Below, one piece after another: positions 1 to 14,937 of a DNA stretch of 64,000 nt. Source of the stretch: DASUPK01 sp963724665 (lineage in GTDB: Bacteria; Actinomycetota; Thermoleophilia; Solirubrobacterales; 70-9); contig CAVRVH010000007.1 of the NCBI GenBank assembly GCA_963724665.1, positions 1 to 64,000 of the forward strand, given 5' to 3'. The first letter of the stretch is position 1, and each line of letters begins with the position of its first letter. Position numbers and translations under genes: made by a program. Under the pieces are notes generated by a model that searched no databases, was not told the origin of the DNA, and was given only the letters and a program-made list of their open reading frames with translations.

Positions 1-2
1 AC

Positions 3-3000
3 CGCTGGTCGCTCCCCGACGAGCTGCGCGACGACACCGGGGTGATCTACGCATCGGCGTTCCCCGGCCTCGAGGAGATGGCCGACGAGGTGGCGCGCTA
101 CACCACGGATCACATGCGCAGGGAGCGCCTCGCCGCGCTCGAGACGCTGCGGGCGAGGATGCTCGACCACGACGGCACCGATCCGGTGGTGCTGGACGAG
201 GTCGAGCGGCGCATTCACGACCTGGAGCACACGCTCGAGGAGGAGGGGTACACCTTCGACCGCCGGTTCATCTTCCGCGTCCTCTCGATGGGCCACTCGC
301 AGCTCGCCGAGCTGATCGGGGCCCGGGGACCGAACACCCAGATCAACTCCGCCTGCGCGAGCACCACGCAGGCCGTCGCGCTCGCCGAGGACTGGATCCG
401 CGCCGGGCGGTGCCGCCGCGTGCTGATCGTGGCGGCCGACGACGCCACCTCGGACACCATGATGGGCTGGATCGGAGCCGGTTTCCTCGCCTCCGGCGCG
501 GCGGCGACCGACGACGTCGTCGAGGAGGCGGCGCTGCCGTTCGACGAGCGCCGTCACGGCATGATCATCGGCATGGGGGCCGCCGGGCTTATGGTGGAGA
601 GCGCAGCCGCCGCCCGCGAGCGCGCGCTGACGCCGATCTGCGAGGTGCTCGGCTCGGTGACCGCCAACTCCGCGTTTCACGGCACCCGGCTCGACGTCGA
701 GCACATCAGCGGCGTCATGGAGCAGCTCGTGGAGCAGGCCGAGGGCCGCGGGCTCCGCCGGGAGGACATCGCCGGCGAGACGATGTTCGTCTCGCACGAG
801 ACCTACACGCCCGCTCGCGGCGGCAGCGCGGCAGCGGAGATACACGCGCTGCGCGACGTCTTCGGCCAGGACGCCGACCGCATCGTGATCGCGAACGTCA
901 AGGGGTTCACCGGGCATCCCATGGGCGTCGGCTTGGAGGACGTGCTCGCAGTGAAGGCCCTGGAGACCGGCGTCGTTCCACCGGTGCCCAACTTCCGCGA
1001 TCCCGACCCCGAGCTGGGCCAGCTCAACCTCTCGGGGGGAGGCTCGTACCCGGTCCGCTACTCGCTCCGGCTGGCGGCGGGCTTCGGCTCCCAGATCTCG
1101 ATGCTGCTCCTGCGCTGGACGCCCGTCGCAGACGGCCGCCGGCGCAATGCGGACGAGCTCGGCCACGACTACCGGGTTGCCGATCGAGCCGCCTGGACCG
1201 CATGGCTGAGGCGCATGAGCGGCTACGAGGAGCCGCAGCTCGAGCTCGTCCAGCACAGGCTCCGCATCGTCGATCAGGGTCCGCCGGCTGGCGTGCGGCT
1301 GGCGCCCGCATCCACACCGGATTCCGCGCCGGCGGAGATCGAGCCCGCGGCGCTGGAGATGGACTCCCCGGCCGAGGCGTTCGAGCCCGCCCCTTCCCCC
1401 ACCGCGAGCGCCGACATCGAGCAACGAGTGCTTGCGATCCTCTCCGAGGAGACGGGCTACCCGACCGAGCTCCTCGACATGGACCTCGACCTGGAGGCCG
1501 ACCTGGGGATCGACACGGTCAAGCAGGCCGAGGTCTTCGCCGCGATCCGCGAGGCCTACGAGATCCCCTTCGACGACACCCTGAAGCTCCGCGACTACCC
1601 GACGCTGAACCACGTCGTCGCGTTCGTCAGGGAGCGATCCGGCGTCGCGTCGGCCGCCGAGGAGCCGGCCGTGGCGCCGGCTCCCGCTGCCGAGCCGGCC
1701 CCCGCTGCCGCGGCCCCCTCCTCCGAGCCCGCCCGCGCGCCCGAGCCGGCTGCCGCAGGGCCGGCGCCCTCGGCCGCGCCCGCGCAGGACGATGTCACCG
1801 AGCGCGTCCTCGCCGTCCTCTCCGAGGAGACGGGCTACCCGACCGAGCTCCTCGACATGGACCTCGACCTGGAGGCCGACCTGGGGATCGACACGGTCAA
1901 GCAGGCCGAGGTCTTCGCCGCGATCCGCGAGGCCTACGAGATCCCCTTCGACGACACCCTGAAGCTCCGCGACTACCCGACGCTGAACCACGTCGTCGCG
2001 TTCGTCAGGGAGCGATCCGGCGTCGCGTCGGCCGCCGAGGAGCCGGCCGTGGCACCGGCTCCCGCTGCCGAGCCGGCCCCCGCTGCCGCGGCCCCCTCCT
2101 CCGAGCCCGCCCGCGCGCCCGAGCCGGCTGCCGCAGGGCCGGCGCCCTCGGCCGCGCCCGCGCAGGACGATGTCACCGAGCGCGTCCTCGCCGTCCTCTC
2201 CGAGGAGACGGGCTACCCGACCGAGCTCCTCGACATGGACCTCGACCTGGAGGCCGACCTGGGGATCGACACGGTCAAGCAGGCCGAGGTCTTCGCCGCG
2301 ATCCGCGAGGCCTACGAGATCCCCTTCGACGACACCCTGAAGCTCCGCGACTACCCGACGCTGAACCACGTCGTCGCGTTCGTCAGGGAGCGATCCGGCG
2401 TCGCGTCGGCCGCCGAGGAGCCGGCCGTGGCGCCGGCTCCCGCTGCCGAGCCGGCCCCCGCTGCCGCGGCCCCCTCCTCCGAGCCCGCCCGCGCGCCCGA
2501 GCCGGCTGCCGCAGGGCCGGCGCCCTCGGCCGCGCCCGCGCAGGACGATGTCACCGAGCGCGTCCTCGCCGTCCTCTCCGAGGAGACGGGCTACCCGACC
2601 GAGCTCCTCGACATGGACCTCGACCTGGAGGCCGACCTGGGGATCGACACGGTCAAGCAGGCCGAGGTCTTCGCCGCGATCCGCGAGGCCTACGAGATCC
2701 CCTTCGACGACACCCTGAAGCTCCGCGACTACCCGACGCTGAACCACGTCGTCGCGTTCGTCAGGGAGCGATCCGGCGTCGCGCCGGCCGCCGAGGAGCC
2801 GGCCGTGGCGCCGGCTCCCGCTGCCGAGCCGGCCCCCGCTGCCGCGGCCCCCTCCTCCGAGCCCGCCCGCGCGCCCGAGCCGGCTGCCGCAGGGCCGGCG
2901 CCCTCGGCCGCGCCCGCGCAGGACGATGTCACCGAGCGCGTCCTCGCCGTCCTCTCCGAGGAGACGGGCTACCCGACCGAGCTCCTCGACATGGACCTCG

Positions 3001-6000
3001 ACCTGGAGGCCGACCTGGGGATCGACACGGTCAAGCAGGCCGAGGTCTTCGCCGCGATCCGCGAGGCCTACGAGATCCCCTTCGACGACACCCTGAAGCT
3101 CCGCGACTACCCGACGCTGAACCACGTCGTCGCGTTCGTCAGGGAGCGATCCGGCGTCGCGTCGGCCGCCGAGGAGCCGGCCGTGGCGCCGGCTCCCGCT
3201 GCCGAGCCGGCCCCCGCTGCCGCGGCCCCCTCCTCCGAGCCCGCCCGCGCGCCCGAGCCGGCTGCCGCAGGGCCGGCGCCCTCGGCCGCGCCCGCGCAGG
3301 ACGATGTCACCGAGCGCGTCCTCGCCGTCCTCTCCGAGGAGACGGGCTACCCGACCGAGCTCCTCGACATGGACCTCGACCTGGAGGCCGACCTGGGGAT
3401 CGACACGGTCAAGCAGGCCGAGGTCTTCGCCGCGATCCGCGAGGCCTACGAGATCCCCTTCGACGACACCCTGAAGCTCCGCGACTACCCGACGCTGAAC
3501 CACGTCGTCGCGTTCGTCAGGGAGCGGGCGGACCTCGGCGAGGGCGAGCCGGAGGCCGCGACCGAGGCGGCACCGGCCGACGGGGCGCCCGTGGAGGGTG
3601 AGCCCAGGCGGTTCCCGCGCCGGGTCCCGCTCCCAGTGGTGCGTCCGGCGCTCGACCACTGCGTGCCGACGGCAATCCCACTCGAGGCCGGCAGCCGCGT
3701 GATCGTCATGCCTGACACCGGCGGAGTGGCGAACGCGCTCGAGAAGAAGCTGCGGAAGCTCGGCGTCGAGGTTCTGATGGCGGACCCGCACGGCGACGAG
3801 ATCGAAAGTCAGATCCAGGCCTGGACGGCCGAGGGAGCCGTCAACGGCGTCTACTGGTTGCCCGCCATGGATGCCGAGCCGCCGCCGGCCGAGCTCGATC
3901 CGGAGGCCTGGATCGAGGGCCTGCGCGTCCGGGTGAAGCTGCTCGCGCGGGCGATGCGCGAGCTCGCCGATCAGGTCGAGGGCGACGGGACCTTCCTCGT
4001 CGCAGGCACCCGCCTCGGTGGCCGCCACGGCTACGACGACGCGGGCGCGACCTCGGCGATGGGCGGCGCGGTGACCGGCTTCGTGAAGTCACTCGCGCGT
4101 GAGCGCTCCGAGGCGCTGGTGAAGGCCGTCGATTTCCCGCCCAGCCGCAGGACGGCGGCGCTCGCGGACCTCCTGATCGAGGAGACCCTGCGCGATCCCG
4201 GCGCGGTCGAGGTCGGCCACGCCGACGAGTTGCGCTGGGGGGTGGGGCTCGTTGAGCGGCCGGCCGAGCCCGACCCGGAGCGGGCGCTGGGAGCGGAGAC
4301 CGTCTTCTGCGTCACCGGAGCCGCCGGCAGCATCGTTTCGGCGATCACCGCCGACCTGGCCGCGGCATCCGGCGGCACCTTCCATCTGCTCGATCTGGTC
4401 GAGGAGCCGGACCCGGGCGATCCGGACCTCGCCAAGTTCGTCTCCGATAGGGACGGGCTCAAGCGCGAGCTGGCCCACCGCATCAAGGACCGTGGCGAGC
4501 GCCCGACGCCCAAGTCGGTCGAGCGGGAGCTCTCCAAGGTCGAACGGGCCCGCGCGGCGCTGGATGCGCTCGACGCGATCCGCGCGGCGGGCGGCAAGTC
4601 CTACTGGCACCAGGCCGACCTGACCGACCCGGAGCAGGTCTCAGCCGCGGTCAAGGACGTGCTCAGAGACAGCGGTCGGGTCGACGCGCTCATCCACTGC
4701 GCCGGGCTGGAGGTGAGCCACTTCCTGCCCGACAAGCCGCAGTCGGAATTCGACCTGGTCTTTGACGTCAAGGTCAACGGCTGGTTCAACCTCCTAAACG
4801 CGCTCGGGGATGCCGGCTTCGGCAGCGCCGTCGTCTTCAGCTCGATCGCGGGCCGCTTCGGAAACGGCGGCCAGACCGACTACGCCGCCGCCAACGACCT
4901 GCTCTGCAAGAGCATCTCGCGCCTGCGCGGCGAGGGAGTCAGGGGCGTGGCGATCGACTGGACCGCCTGGGCCGAGATCGGGATGGCGAGCCGCGGCTCG
5001 ATTCCGAAGGTCATGGAGATGGCCGGCATCGACATGCTTCCCCCGAGCGAGGGCGTGCCGGTGGTGCGCCGCGAGCTGACCGCCGCCGGGCCCGGGACCG
5101 AGGTCCTGGTCGCCGGGGCGCTCGGGGTGATGCTCGAGGAGCGCCATCCCACCGGCGGGCTCGACCCCGAGGCCGCGACGGAAGCGATCAACGCCCATCA
5201 CGGCCCGATGACCGGCAGGGTCGCCGGGTTCAGCTCGAGCGAGGGGTTCAAGGTGCTGACCGAGCTCGACCCCACCCATCAGGCCTTCCTCAACCACCAC
5301 CGGATCGAGGGTACGCCGGTGCTGCCCGGGGTGATGGGTATCGAGGCGTTCGCCGAGGCGGCGGCCGGGTTGCTGCCGGACTGGCAGGTGATCGCGCTGG
5401 AGGACATCGAGCTCAGCGCTCCGTTCAAGTTCTACCGCGACGAGCCCCGGGCTCTGGAGCTCCAGGTCCTGCACCACAACGGAAGCGACGGCACGCTGAT
5501 CGCCGACTGCCGCCTGGTCGGTACCCGCTCGCTGCCGAGTGGCGAGGAGCGGACCGTCCACTTCAGCGGCCGTGCGGTGCTCGCGCGAGAGCCGGTCCAG
5601 CCGCCGGATCAGGAGGATGCGCCCGATGATGGCGAGTCGGATGGCGGCATCGGCCCGGAGGCGATCTACGAGATCTACTTCCACGGCCCGGCCTACCGGG
5701 TGCTCGACCGGGCCTGGCGCCACAACGGCGACGTGGTCGGGCGGTTCGCGGCGGACCTGCCGCCTGATCACGAGCCGGCGGACGAGCCCACCATCGCCGC
5801 GCCTCGGCTGATCGAGCTCTGCTTCCAGACGGCCGGGGTCCGGGAGCTCGGCACCACCGGGCGAATGGCGCTGCCCACCCACGTCGACCGGGTCATCCGC
5901 TACGCCGGCGCGGACGCACCGGGCAAGCTGCTCGCCGTCGTCCATCCGCGCGAGGACGGATCGGCGGTGGACGCCCGCGTGGTCGACGAGGGGGGCAACG

Positions 6001-6092
6001 TCAGGGTGATGCTCCAGGGTTATCGCACCATCGAGCTTCCCGGCGCTCTGGACGCTGAAGCGCTCGAGCCGATCCGCTCGGCGATGAGCTAG
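3..6092 (+). CDS. PUFA-synthase-like type I polyketide/fatty acid synthase, 5' truncated (KS - 6 ACP - KR - DH)
   Basis: Multidomain lipid or polyketide synthase. The frame is open from base 3 with no upstream stop, so the gene starts before the window; the GTG at 42 is internal. Domains by nucleotide: ketosynthase C-terminal part to about 1120 (Cys in SACAST at 354, His in VSHETYTP at 795, His in TGHPMG at 915); no acyltransferase follows; six ACPs 1420-3526; ketoreductase about 3640-5130 (TGAAGS dinucleotide site, YAAAN catalytic Tyr at 4881, with the charged helical insertion typical of PUFA-synthase KRs); product-template/dehydratase hotdog region about 5250-6080 (NHHRIEGTPVLPG, later FHGPAY). 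Each ACP reads LGIDTVKQ where family members have LGIDSIK, so the carrier Ser is Thr. The stop overlaps an AGGAGG site that serves the next gene, so carboxylase and synthase are co-translated. Product unknown; AT must act in trans or lie upstream. Confidence 0.9.
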   Translation, partial: RWSLPDELRDDTGVIYASAFPGLEEMADEVARYTTDHMRRERLAALETLRARMLDHDGTDPVVLDEVERRIHDLEHTLEEEGYTFDRRFIFRVLSMGHSQLAELIGARGPNTQINSACASTTQAVALAEDWIRAGRCRRVLIVAADDATSDTMMGWIGAGFLASGAAATDDVVEEAALPFDERRHGMIIGMGAAGLMVESAAAARERALTPICEVLGSVTANSAFHGTRLDVEHISGVMEQLVEQAEGRGLRREDIAGETMFVSHETYTPARGGSAAAEIHALRDVFGQDADRIVIANVKGFTGHPMGVGLEDVLAVKALETGVVPPVPNFRDPDPELGQLNLSGGGSYPVRYSLRLAAGFGSQISMLLLRWTPVADGRRRNADELGHDYRVADRAAWTAWLRRMSGYEEPQLELVQHRLRIVDQGPPAGVRLAPASTPDSAPAEIEPAALEMDSPAEAFEPAPSPTASADIEQRVLAILSEETGYPTELLDMDLDLEADLGIDTVKQAEVFAAIREAYEIPFDDTLKLRDYPTLNHVVAFVRERSGVASAAEEPAVAPAPAAEPAPAAAAPSSEPARAPEPAAAGPAPSAAPAQDDVTERVLAVLSEETGYPTELLDMDLDLEADLGIDTVKQAEVFAAIREAYEIPFDDTLKLRDYPTLNHVVAFVRERSGVASAAEEPAVAPAPAAEPAPAAAAPSSEPARAPEPAAAGPAPSAAPAQDDVTERVLAVLSEETGYPTELLDMDLDLEADLGIDTVKQAEVFAAIREAYEIPFDDTLKLRDYPTLNHVVAFVRERSGVASAAEEPAVAPAPAAEPAPAAAAPSSEPARAPEPAAAGPAPSAAPAQDDVTERVLAVLSEETGYPTELLDMDLDLEADLGIDTVKQAEVFAAIREAYEIPFDDTLKLRDYPTLNHVVAFVRERSGVAPAAEEPAVAPAPAAEPAPAAAAPSSEPARAPEPAAAGPAPSAAPAQDDVTERVLAVLSEETGYPTELLDMDLDLEADLGIDTVKQAEVFAAIREAYEIPFDDTLKLRDYPTLNHVVAFVRERSGVASAAEEPAVAPAPAAEPAPAAAAPSSEPARAPEPAAAGPAPSAAPAQDDVTERVLAVLSEETGYPTELLDMDLDLEADLGIDTVKQAEVFAAIREAYEIPFDDTLKLRDYPTLNHVVAFVRERADLGEGEPEAATEAAPADGAPVEGEPRRFPRRVPLPVVRPALDHCVPTAIPLEAGSRVIVMPDTGGVANALEKKLRKLGVEVLMADPHGDEIESQIQAWTAEGAVNGVYWLPAMDAEPPPAELDPEAWIEGLRVRVKLLARAMRELADQVEGDGTFLVAGTRLGGRHGYDDAGATSAMGGAVTGFVKSLARERSEALVKAVDFPPSRRTAALADLLIEETLRDPGAVEVGHADELRWGVGLVERPAEPDPERALGAETVFCVTGAAGSIVSAITADLAAASGGTFHLLDLVEEPDPGDPDLAKFVSDRDGLKRELAHRIKDRGERPTPKSVERELSKVERARAALDALDAIRAAGGKSYWHQADLTDPEQVSAAVKDVLRDSGRVDALIHCAGLEVSHFLPDKPQSEFDLVFDVKVNGWFNLLNALGDAGFGSAVVFSSIAGRFGNGGQTDYAAANDLLCKSISRLRGEGVRGVAIDWTAWAEIGMASRGSIPKVMEMAGIDMLPPSEGVPVVRRELTAAGPGTEVLVAGALGVMLEERHPTGGLDPEAATEAINAHHGPMTGRVAGFSSSEGFKVLTELDPTHQAFLNHHRIEGTPVLPGVMGIEAFAEAAAGLLPDWQVIALEDIELSAPFKFYRDEPRALELQVLHHNGSDGTLIADCRLVGTRSLPSGEERTVHFSGRAVLAREPVQPPDQEDAPDDGESDGGIGPEAIYEIYFHGPAYRVLDRAWRHNGDVVGRFAADLPPDHEPADEPTIAAPRLIELCFQTAGVRELGTTGRMALPTHVDRVIRYAGADAPGKLLAVVHPREDGSAVDARVVDEGGNVRVMLQGYRTIELPGALDAEALEPIRSAMS
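1419..3526 (+). repeat. Six tandem ACP-coding repeats, 378-bp period
   Basis: The string encoding LSEETGYPTELLDMDLDLEA recurs at 1441, 1819, 2197, 2575, 2953 and 3331, exactly 378 bases (126 codons) apart. Each unit is an ACP of about 75 residues plus an Ala/Pro/Glu-rich linker of about 50. Units differ by only a few bases (for example gcaccg for gcgccg near 2050, and ccggcc for tcggcc near 2784). Such near-identity implies recent duplication or gene conversion. The last unit runs into a different linker at 3527. Confidence 0.95.
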
Positions 6093-6101
6093 GAGGCCCG
6101 G

Positions 6102-11711
<5,610 letters not shown>

Positions 11712-12381
11712 CGTGCCTCGGCACGATCGCTGGCTCAGCGAGCAGGAGGGCGAGGTTCTCTCGGAGCTTCGAGTCCCCAAGCGTCGCGACGACTGGCGGC
11801 TCGGGCGCTGGACCGGAAAGGCCGCAGTGGCGGCATGGCGCGGGGTGGCCCTCGAGTCGGTGATGATCGCCGCCGCTGAGGATGGCGCACCCGAGGCGCT
11901 GATCGATGATTCCCCGGCGGACCTGGCTCTCTCGCTCAGCCACCGCGCAGGGCGGGCGCTGGCGACCGTGGCGGATGGGACCACGGCACTCGGATGTGAT
12001 CTCGAGGCGATCGAGCCTCGTAGCGAGGCGTTCCTCCGAGAGTGGCTTTGCCCCGCCGAGCGCGAGCTGGTCAGCGCCCAGAACGGTGAAGCCCGGGACC
12101 TGGCGGCGAACCTGATCTGGACCGCGAAGGAGGCCGCCTCGAAGGCCAGGCGCCAGGGCCTCCGGCTGAACCTCCGGCGAGCGACCGTCGAGGCCGAAGG
12201 CCTGACTCAACCGGCTCGGTCGTGGGCTCGGCTCGAGATCAGCTGGGAGGGCGGCCCGATCGAGCTCGGTTGGTGGCGCCAGGACGCGGGGTGGGTGATG
12301 ACGGTGACCAGCGACCCCGCTTCCGAGGCGGCGCCCAACGAGCTTTCCTAGTTGGCTCCGAGCGCTGCTTCGAGCGCGAGA

Positions 12382-12837
12382 TCAGAACAGGATGTGCCGG
12401 TGGCCCTCGTCGTCGGTGTACTCGAAGACGGGTCCGGACTCCGCTCGCCGCGAAGAGGTGCTGACCGCGGCGATCGCGCGAATGGCGCCGGAGCGCACGT
12501 GGCTCGACTCCGAGTCAAGGAACGGCACGAGCCGGTCCAGCAGGTCGGGGTCGGCGGCAGCCGCCAGCGCGGCCGATGCCTCGCGCCAGAGCTCAGGCCG
12601 CTCGCCAAGGGCGGCGACGAGCGCCTCCACGGCACGGGAATCCGGAATGCGCCCAAGGGCGAGGGTGGCTGCCCGTCGCACCTCGGCGCTCGAGTCATCG
12701 AGCGCCGCGACCAGCGGCTCAACCGACTCATTGGATTCCCCGGTGACTCCGAGCGCTCGTGCCGCCTCCGTCCGGACCTCCGGAACAGGGTCCTCCCGGA
12801 GGAGAGTGCAAAGGCGCTGGTGGACCGAGGAGCTCAC
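12382..12837 (-). CDS. HEAT-repeat protein
   Basis: 151 residues made of about four 30-residue helical hairpins of the HEAT/PBS-lyase type (PEVRTEAARALGVTG, AEVRRAATLALGRIPD, ELWREASAALAAAAD, SHVRSGAIRAIAAV). Likely a protein-protein interaction scaffold; partner unknown. The tail (VFEYTDDEGHRHILF) is a separate short strand-rich end. GTG start; no Shine-Dalgarno, but TACCAT on the reverse strand sits 6 bases upstream, consistent with a leaderless message. Convergent with the PPTase gene (30 bases between stops). Confidence 0.8.
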   Translation of the reverse strand: MSSSVHQRLCTLLREDPVPEVRTEAARALGVTGESNESVEPLVAALDDSSAEVRRAATLALGRIPDSRAVEALVAALGERPELWREASAALAAAADPDLLDRLVPFLDSESSHVRSGAIRAIAAVSTSSRRAESGPVFEYTDDEGHRHILF

Positions 12838-12887
12838 GCGGCCATGGTAATTCCAAGCTCAGGAACGCGGACACGCCCTCCACTCAG

Positions 12888-14069
12888 CTACTTGGGTTTG
12901 ACCGCCGTCGGTGGTGTCAGCTGCCCGGAAACCGCAGCGATGCGTCGGCTCCGCCGGTGGGCCTCGATGAAGCGATCATTGGCCAGGGCCGCGCAGATCG
13001 CGAGCTCACCGGCGACGAGGGTCGCTCCCACAATCTCGGCGAACTTCCGCGCCGTGCCTTCGCCGTCGCAGCCGAGGAGGGCCAGGCACTCCCGCTGCGT
13101 CGGGAGGCCGGTCCCACCGCCGACAGTGCCCACCACCAGGTTCGGCAGCCGGGCGGTCACGTATAGGTCGTCCGCGCCAACCAGCTCGACGTCCAGGAAC
13201 CCGATGCTCGCGTTGACGATCTGCGCGACGTCCTGCCCGCACGCGATGTAGATGGCGGCCAGGCCGTTCGCGAAGTGGGCGTTCGCGCCGAGCGCGCCAG
13301 CCTGCATGGTCCCGAGCCGACCGGAGGCCGCGAACTCGACCAGATCGGCGGGCGACACGCCAAGGTGCGCGTCGACGACGCTCGCCGGCAGGGTCAGGTC
13401 GATCGCCACCTCCTTGCCATAGGGCCGGAACAAGTTGATGGCGGCGGGCTTCTTGTCGCTCGAGTAGTTGCAGCGCAGGTACCACCGCTCACACGGCACG
13501 GCCTCAGCGACCCGCCGGCAGAGCCGGTCGACCGCGAGGTTGACCATGTTGAGGCCCATTGCATCGCCCGTGCTGAACACGAACTGGGCAAAGACGCGCC
13601 GGCCGAACACGTGCGGGCGGATCTCGACCAGACGGCCGTGGGCCGTGGTCTCGGCGGCCAGAGCCTGGAGCTCGGTCAAGTGATCGTCAAGCCAGCTCGC
13701 CAGGGCAAGCGCATCTCGGGTCGTCCCCACCACGAAGCAGGGGGTGATGTCGAGCGCGTCCGCCAACACGTACGCGTTGGCGCCGCCCGCCTCGGTGATC
13801 GCCCGCATGCCGTACTGGTAGGTCGTGACGAGAGTCCCCTCCGTGGTCGCGAAGGGCACGAAGAACTGCCCGTCGGCGTGCTGTCCCTTGACACGGATGG
13901 GACCGCCTATGCCGAGCGGGATATGAGTCGCCCCCACGAGGTTCTCGATCTTCCCGCGGGCCTCTTCGGGCGCGAACGCCATCTCCGCCGCGGATTCCAG
14001 GGCGTGCCCCGTGTTGTGCGCGAGCCAGGCCCGTCGCATCGCCGGGTTGGCTCCGAGGATCTGGCGCAT
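12888..14069 (-). CDS. Hydroxymethylglutaryl-CoA reductase (class I-like)
   Basis: Reduces HMG-CoA to mevalonate. Motifs in order: ENLVGATHIPLGIGGP, TTEGTLV (catalytic Glu), GDAMGLNM (NADPH site), DKKPAAINLF (catalytic Lys), and GTVGGGTGLPTQRECL. About 393 residues. The frame is open up to 14219, but residues before MRQILGANP show no family similarity and that longer start would leave only 13 bases to the divergent regulator gene. I prefer ATG 14069, which has GGAGA upstream and a 163-base divergent spacer. No other mevalonate gene is in the window, so it may serve isoprenoid supply or mevalonate use encoded elsewhere. Confidence 0.9.
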   Translation of the reverse strand: MRQILGANPAMRRAWLAHNTGHALESAAEMAFAPEEARGKIENLVGATHIPLGIGGPIRVKGQHADGQFFVPFATTEGTLVTTYQYGMRAITEAGGANAYVLADALDITPCFVVGTTRDALALASWLDDHLTELQALAAETTAHGRLVEIRPHVFGRRVFAQFVFSTGDAMGLNMVNLAVDRLCRRVAEAVPCERWYLRCNYSSDKKPAAINLFRPYGKEVAIDLTLPASVVDAHLGVSPADLVEFAASGRLGTMQAGALGANAHFANGLAAIYIACGQDVAQIVNASIGFLDVELVGADDLYVTARLPNLVVGTVGGGTGLPTQRECLALLGCDGEGTARKFAEIVGATLVAGELAICAALANDRFIEAHRRSRRIAAVSGQLTPPTAVKPK

Positions 14070-14226
14070 AGTGCGTCGTCTCCGATCGAACGCTAGATAG
14101 CCAATTACATCATCAAGGGCCCGAGTGCGCCAGCGGGGCATCGGGGCGTGGGCTGTCCAGGTGAGCGACGAAGACGTCCAGTAAGGGTGAGGTGCGGGGG
14201 AAGAGTTCTCGCAGCTCACGACTCAA

Positions 14227-14240
14227 GGGAGCATGCTCCC
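14227..14240. promoter_or_regulatory. Perfect 14-bp palindrome over the response-regulator start codon
   Basis: GGGAGCATGCTCCC is its own reverse complement and contains both the Shine-Dalgarno (AAGGGAG) and the ATG at 14233. It could be a dimer-binding operator for autorepression or simply coincidence; no second copy was noticed. Confidence 0.35.
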
Positions 14241-14937
14241 CCAGGTCGATGAACTCGCCACGGTGGTCGTCTGCGAGGACGACGATGCGACGCGCGAGCT
14301 CCTCTGCGACCACCTGACCGCCGACCGTTACCGAGCCCTGCCGGCGCCGAGCGCATCGGACGCGTTGCGGCTCTGCGGCTACAACCAACCTGACCTGATG
14401 CTGCTGGACCTGGGGCTGCCCGACGCGCCGGGGATCGATGTGCTGCGAGAGATCAGAGCGGCGGGGGAGCGCTTCGACCCCGAGCTGCCGGTCCTGGTTC
14501 TCTCCGGGCGGTCCAGCGAGGCCGATCGCCTGCGCGGCTTCGAGGCCGGCGCTGACGACTACCTCGCCAAGCCGTTTCACTACCCGGAGCTCCTGGCCCG
14601 GGTCGCGGCGGTGCTGCGCCGGCGGTCCGGCGCCCGCCGCGGGCCGATCCGTCTCGGCGATCTGACCGTCGATCCGGCCACCCGCCGTGTTTCGGTCGGC
14701 GATCGCCAGGTGGAACTGGCGAACAAGGAGTTCGCGCTGCTGCGCGCGCTGGCGGCGGAACCCCGCCGGGTCTTCACGAAGGACGAGCTGCTGCGCGACG
14801 TCTGGGGATTTCGCTCGAAGGGGCGGACCCGGACGCTCGACTCCCACGCAAGCCGGCTGCGGCGAAAGCTCGACCCGGAGGGAGCGCGCTACGTCTTCAA
14901 CTGCTGGGGGGTCGGCTACCGGTTGCTGGATTCGTGA
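14233..14937 (+). CDS. OmpR-family response regulator
   Basis: Two-component transcription factor, 234 residues. Receiver domain about 10-125: acidic pair EDDD, phospho-acceptor Asp in LMLLDLGLPD, conserved Ser in VLSGRSS, Lys in YLAKPF. Winged-helix DNA-binding domain about 137-232 (ELANKEFALLRALA, LDSHASRLRRKLDPEG, WGVGYRL). SD AAGGGAG immediately precedes ATG. Its stop overlaps the kinase start (GTGA), so the two are translationally coupled. Being coupled through the kinase to cpaB suggests control of the Tad pilus or of surface attachment. Confidence 0.93.
   Translation: MLPQVDELATVVVCEDDDATRELLCDHLTADRYRALPAPSASDALRLCGYNQPDLMLLDLGLPDAPGIDVLREIRAAGERFDPELPVLVLSGRSSEADRLRGFEAGADDYLAKPFHYPELLARVAAVLRRRSGARRGPIRLGDLTVDPATRRVSVGDRQVELANKEFALLRALAAEPRRVFTKDELLRDVWGFRSKGRTRTLDSHASRLRRKLDPEGARYVFNCWGVGYRLLDS

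Noticed and set aside
1419..3526. Regular tandem repeats as a possible CRISPR array
   Set aside because: Repeat and spacer both belong to one coding frame for ACPs and linkers; units are 378 bp, far beyond CRISPR size.
410..3601. 1063-codon second forward frame over the ACP repeats
   Set aside because: Arg/Gly-rich frame mirroring the 378-bp repeats; the ACP domains are in the other frame.
14070..14219. 50-residue N-terminal extension of HMG-CoA reductase
   Set aside because: No family similarity, and would leave only 13 bases to the divergent response regulator.
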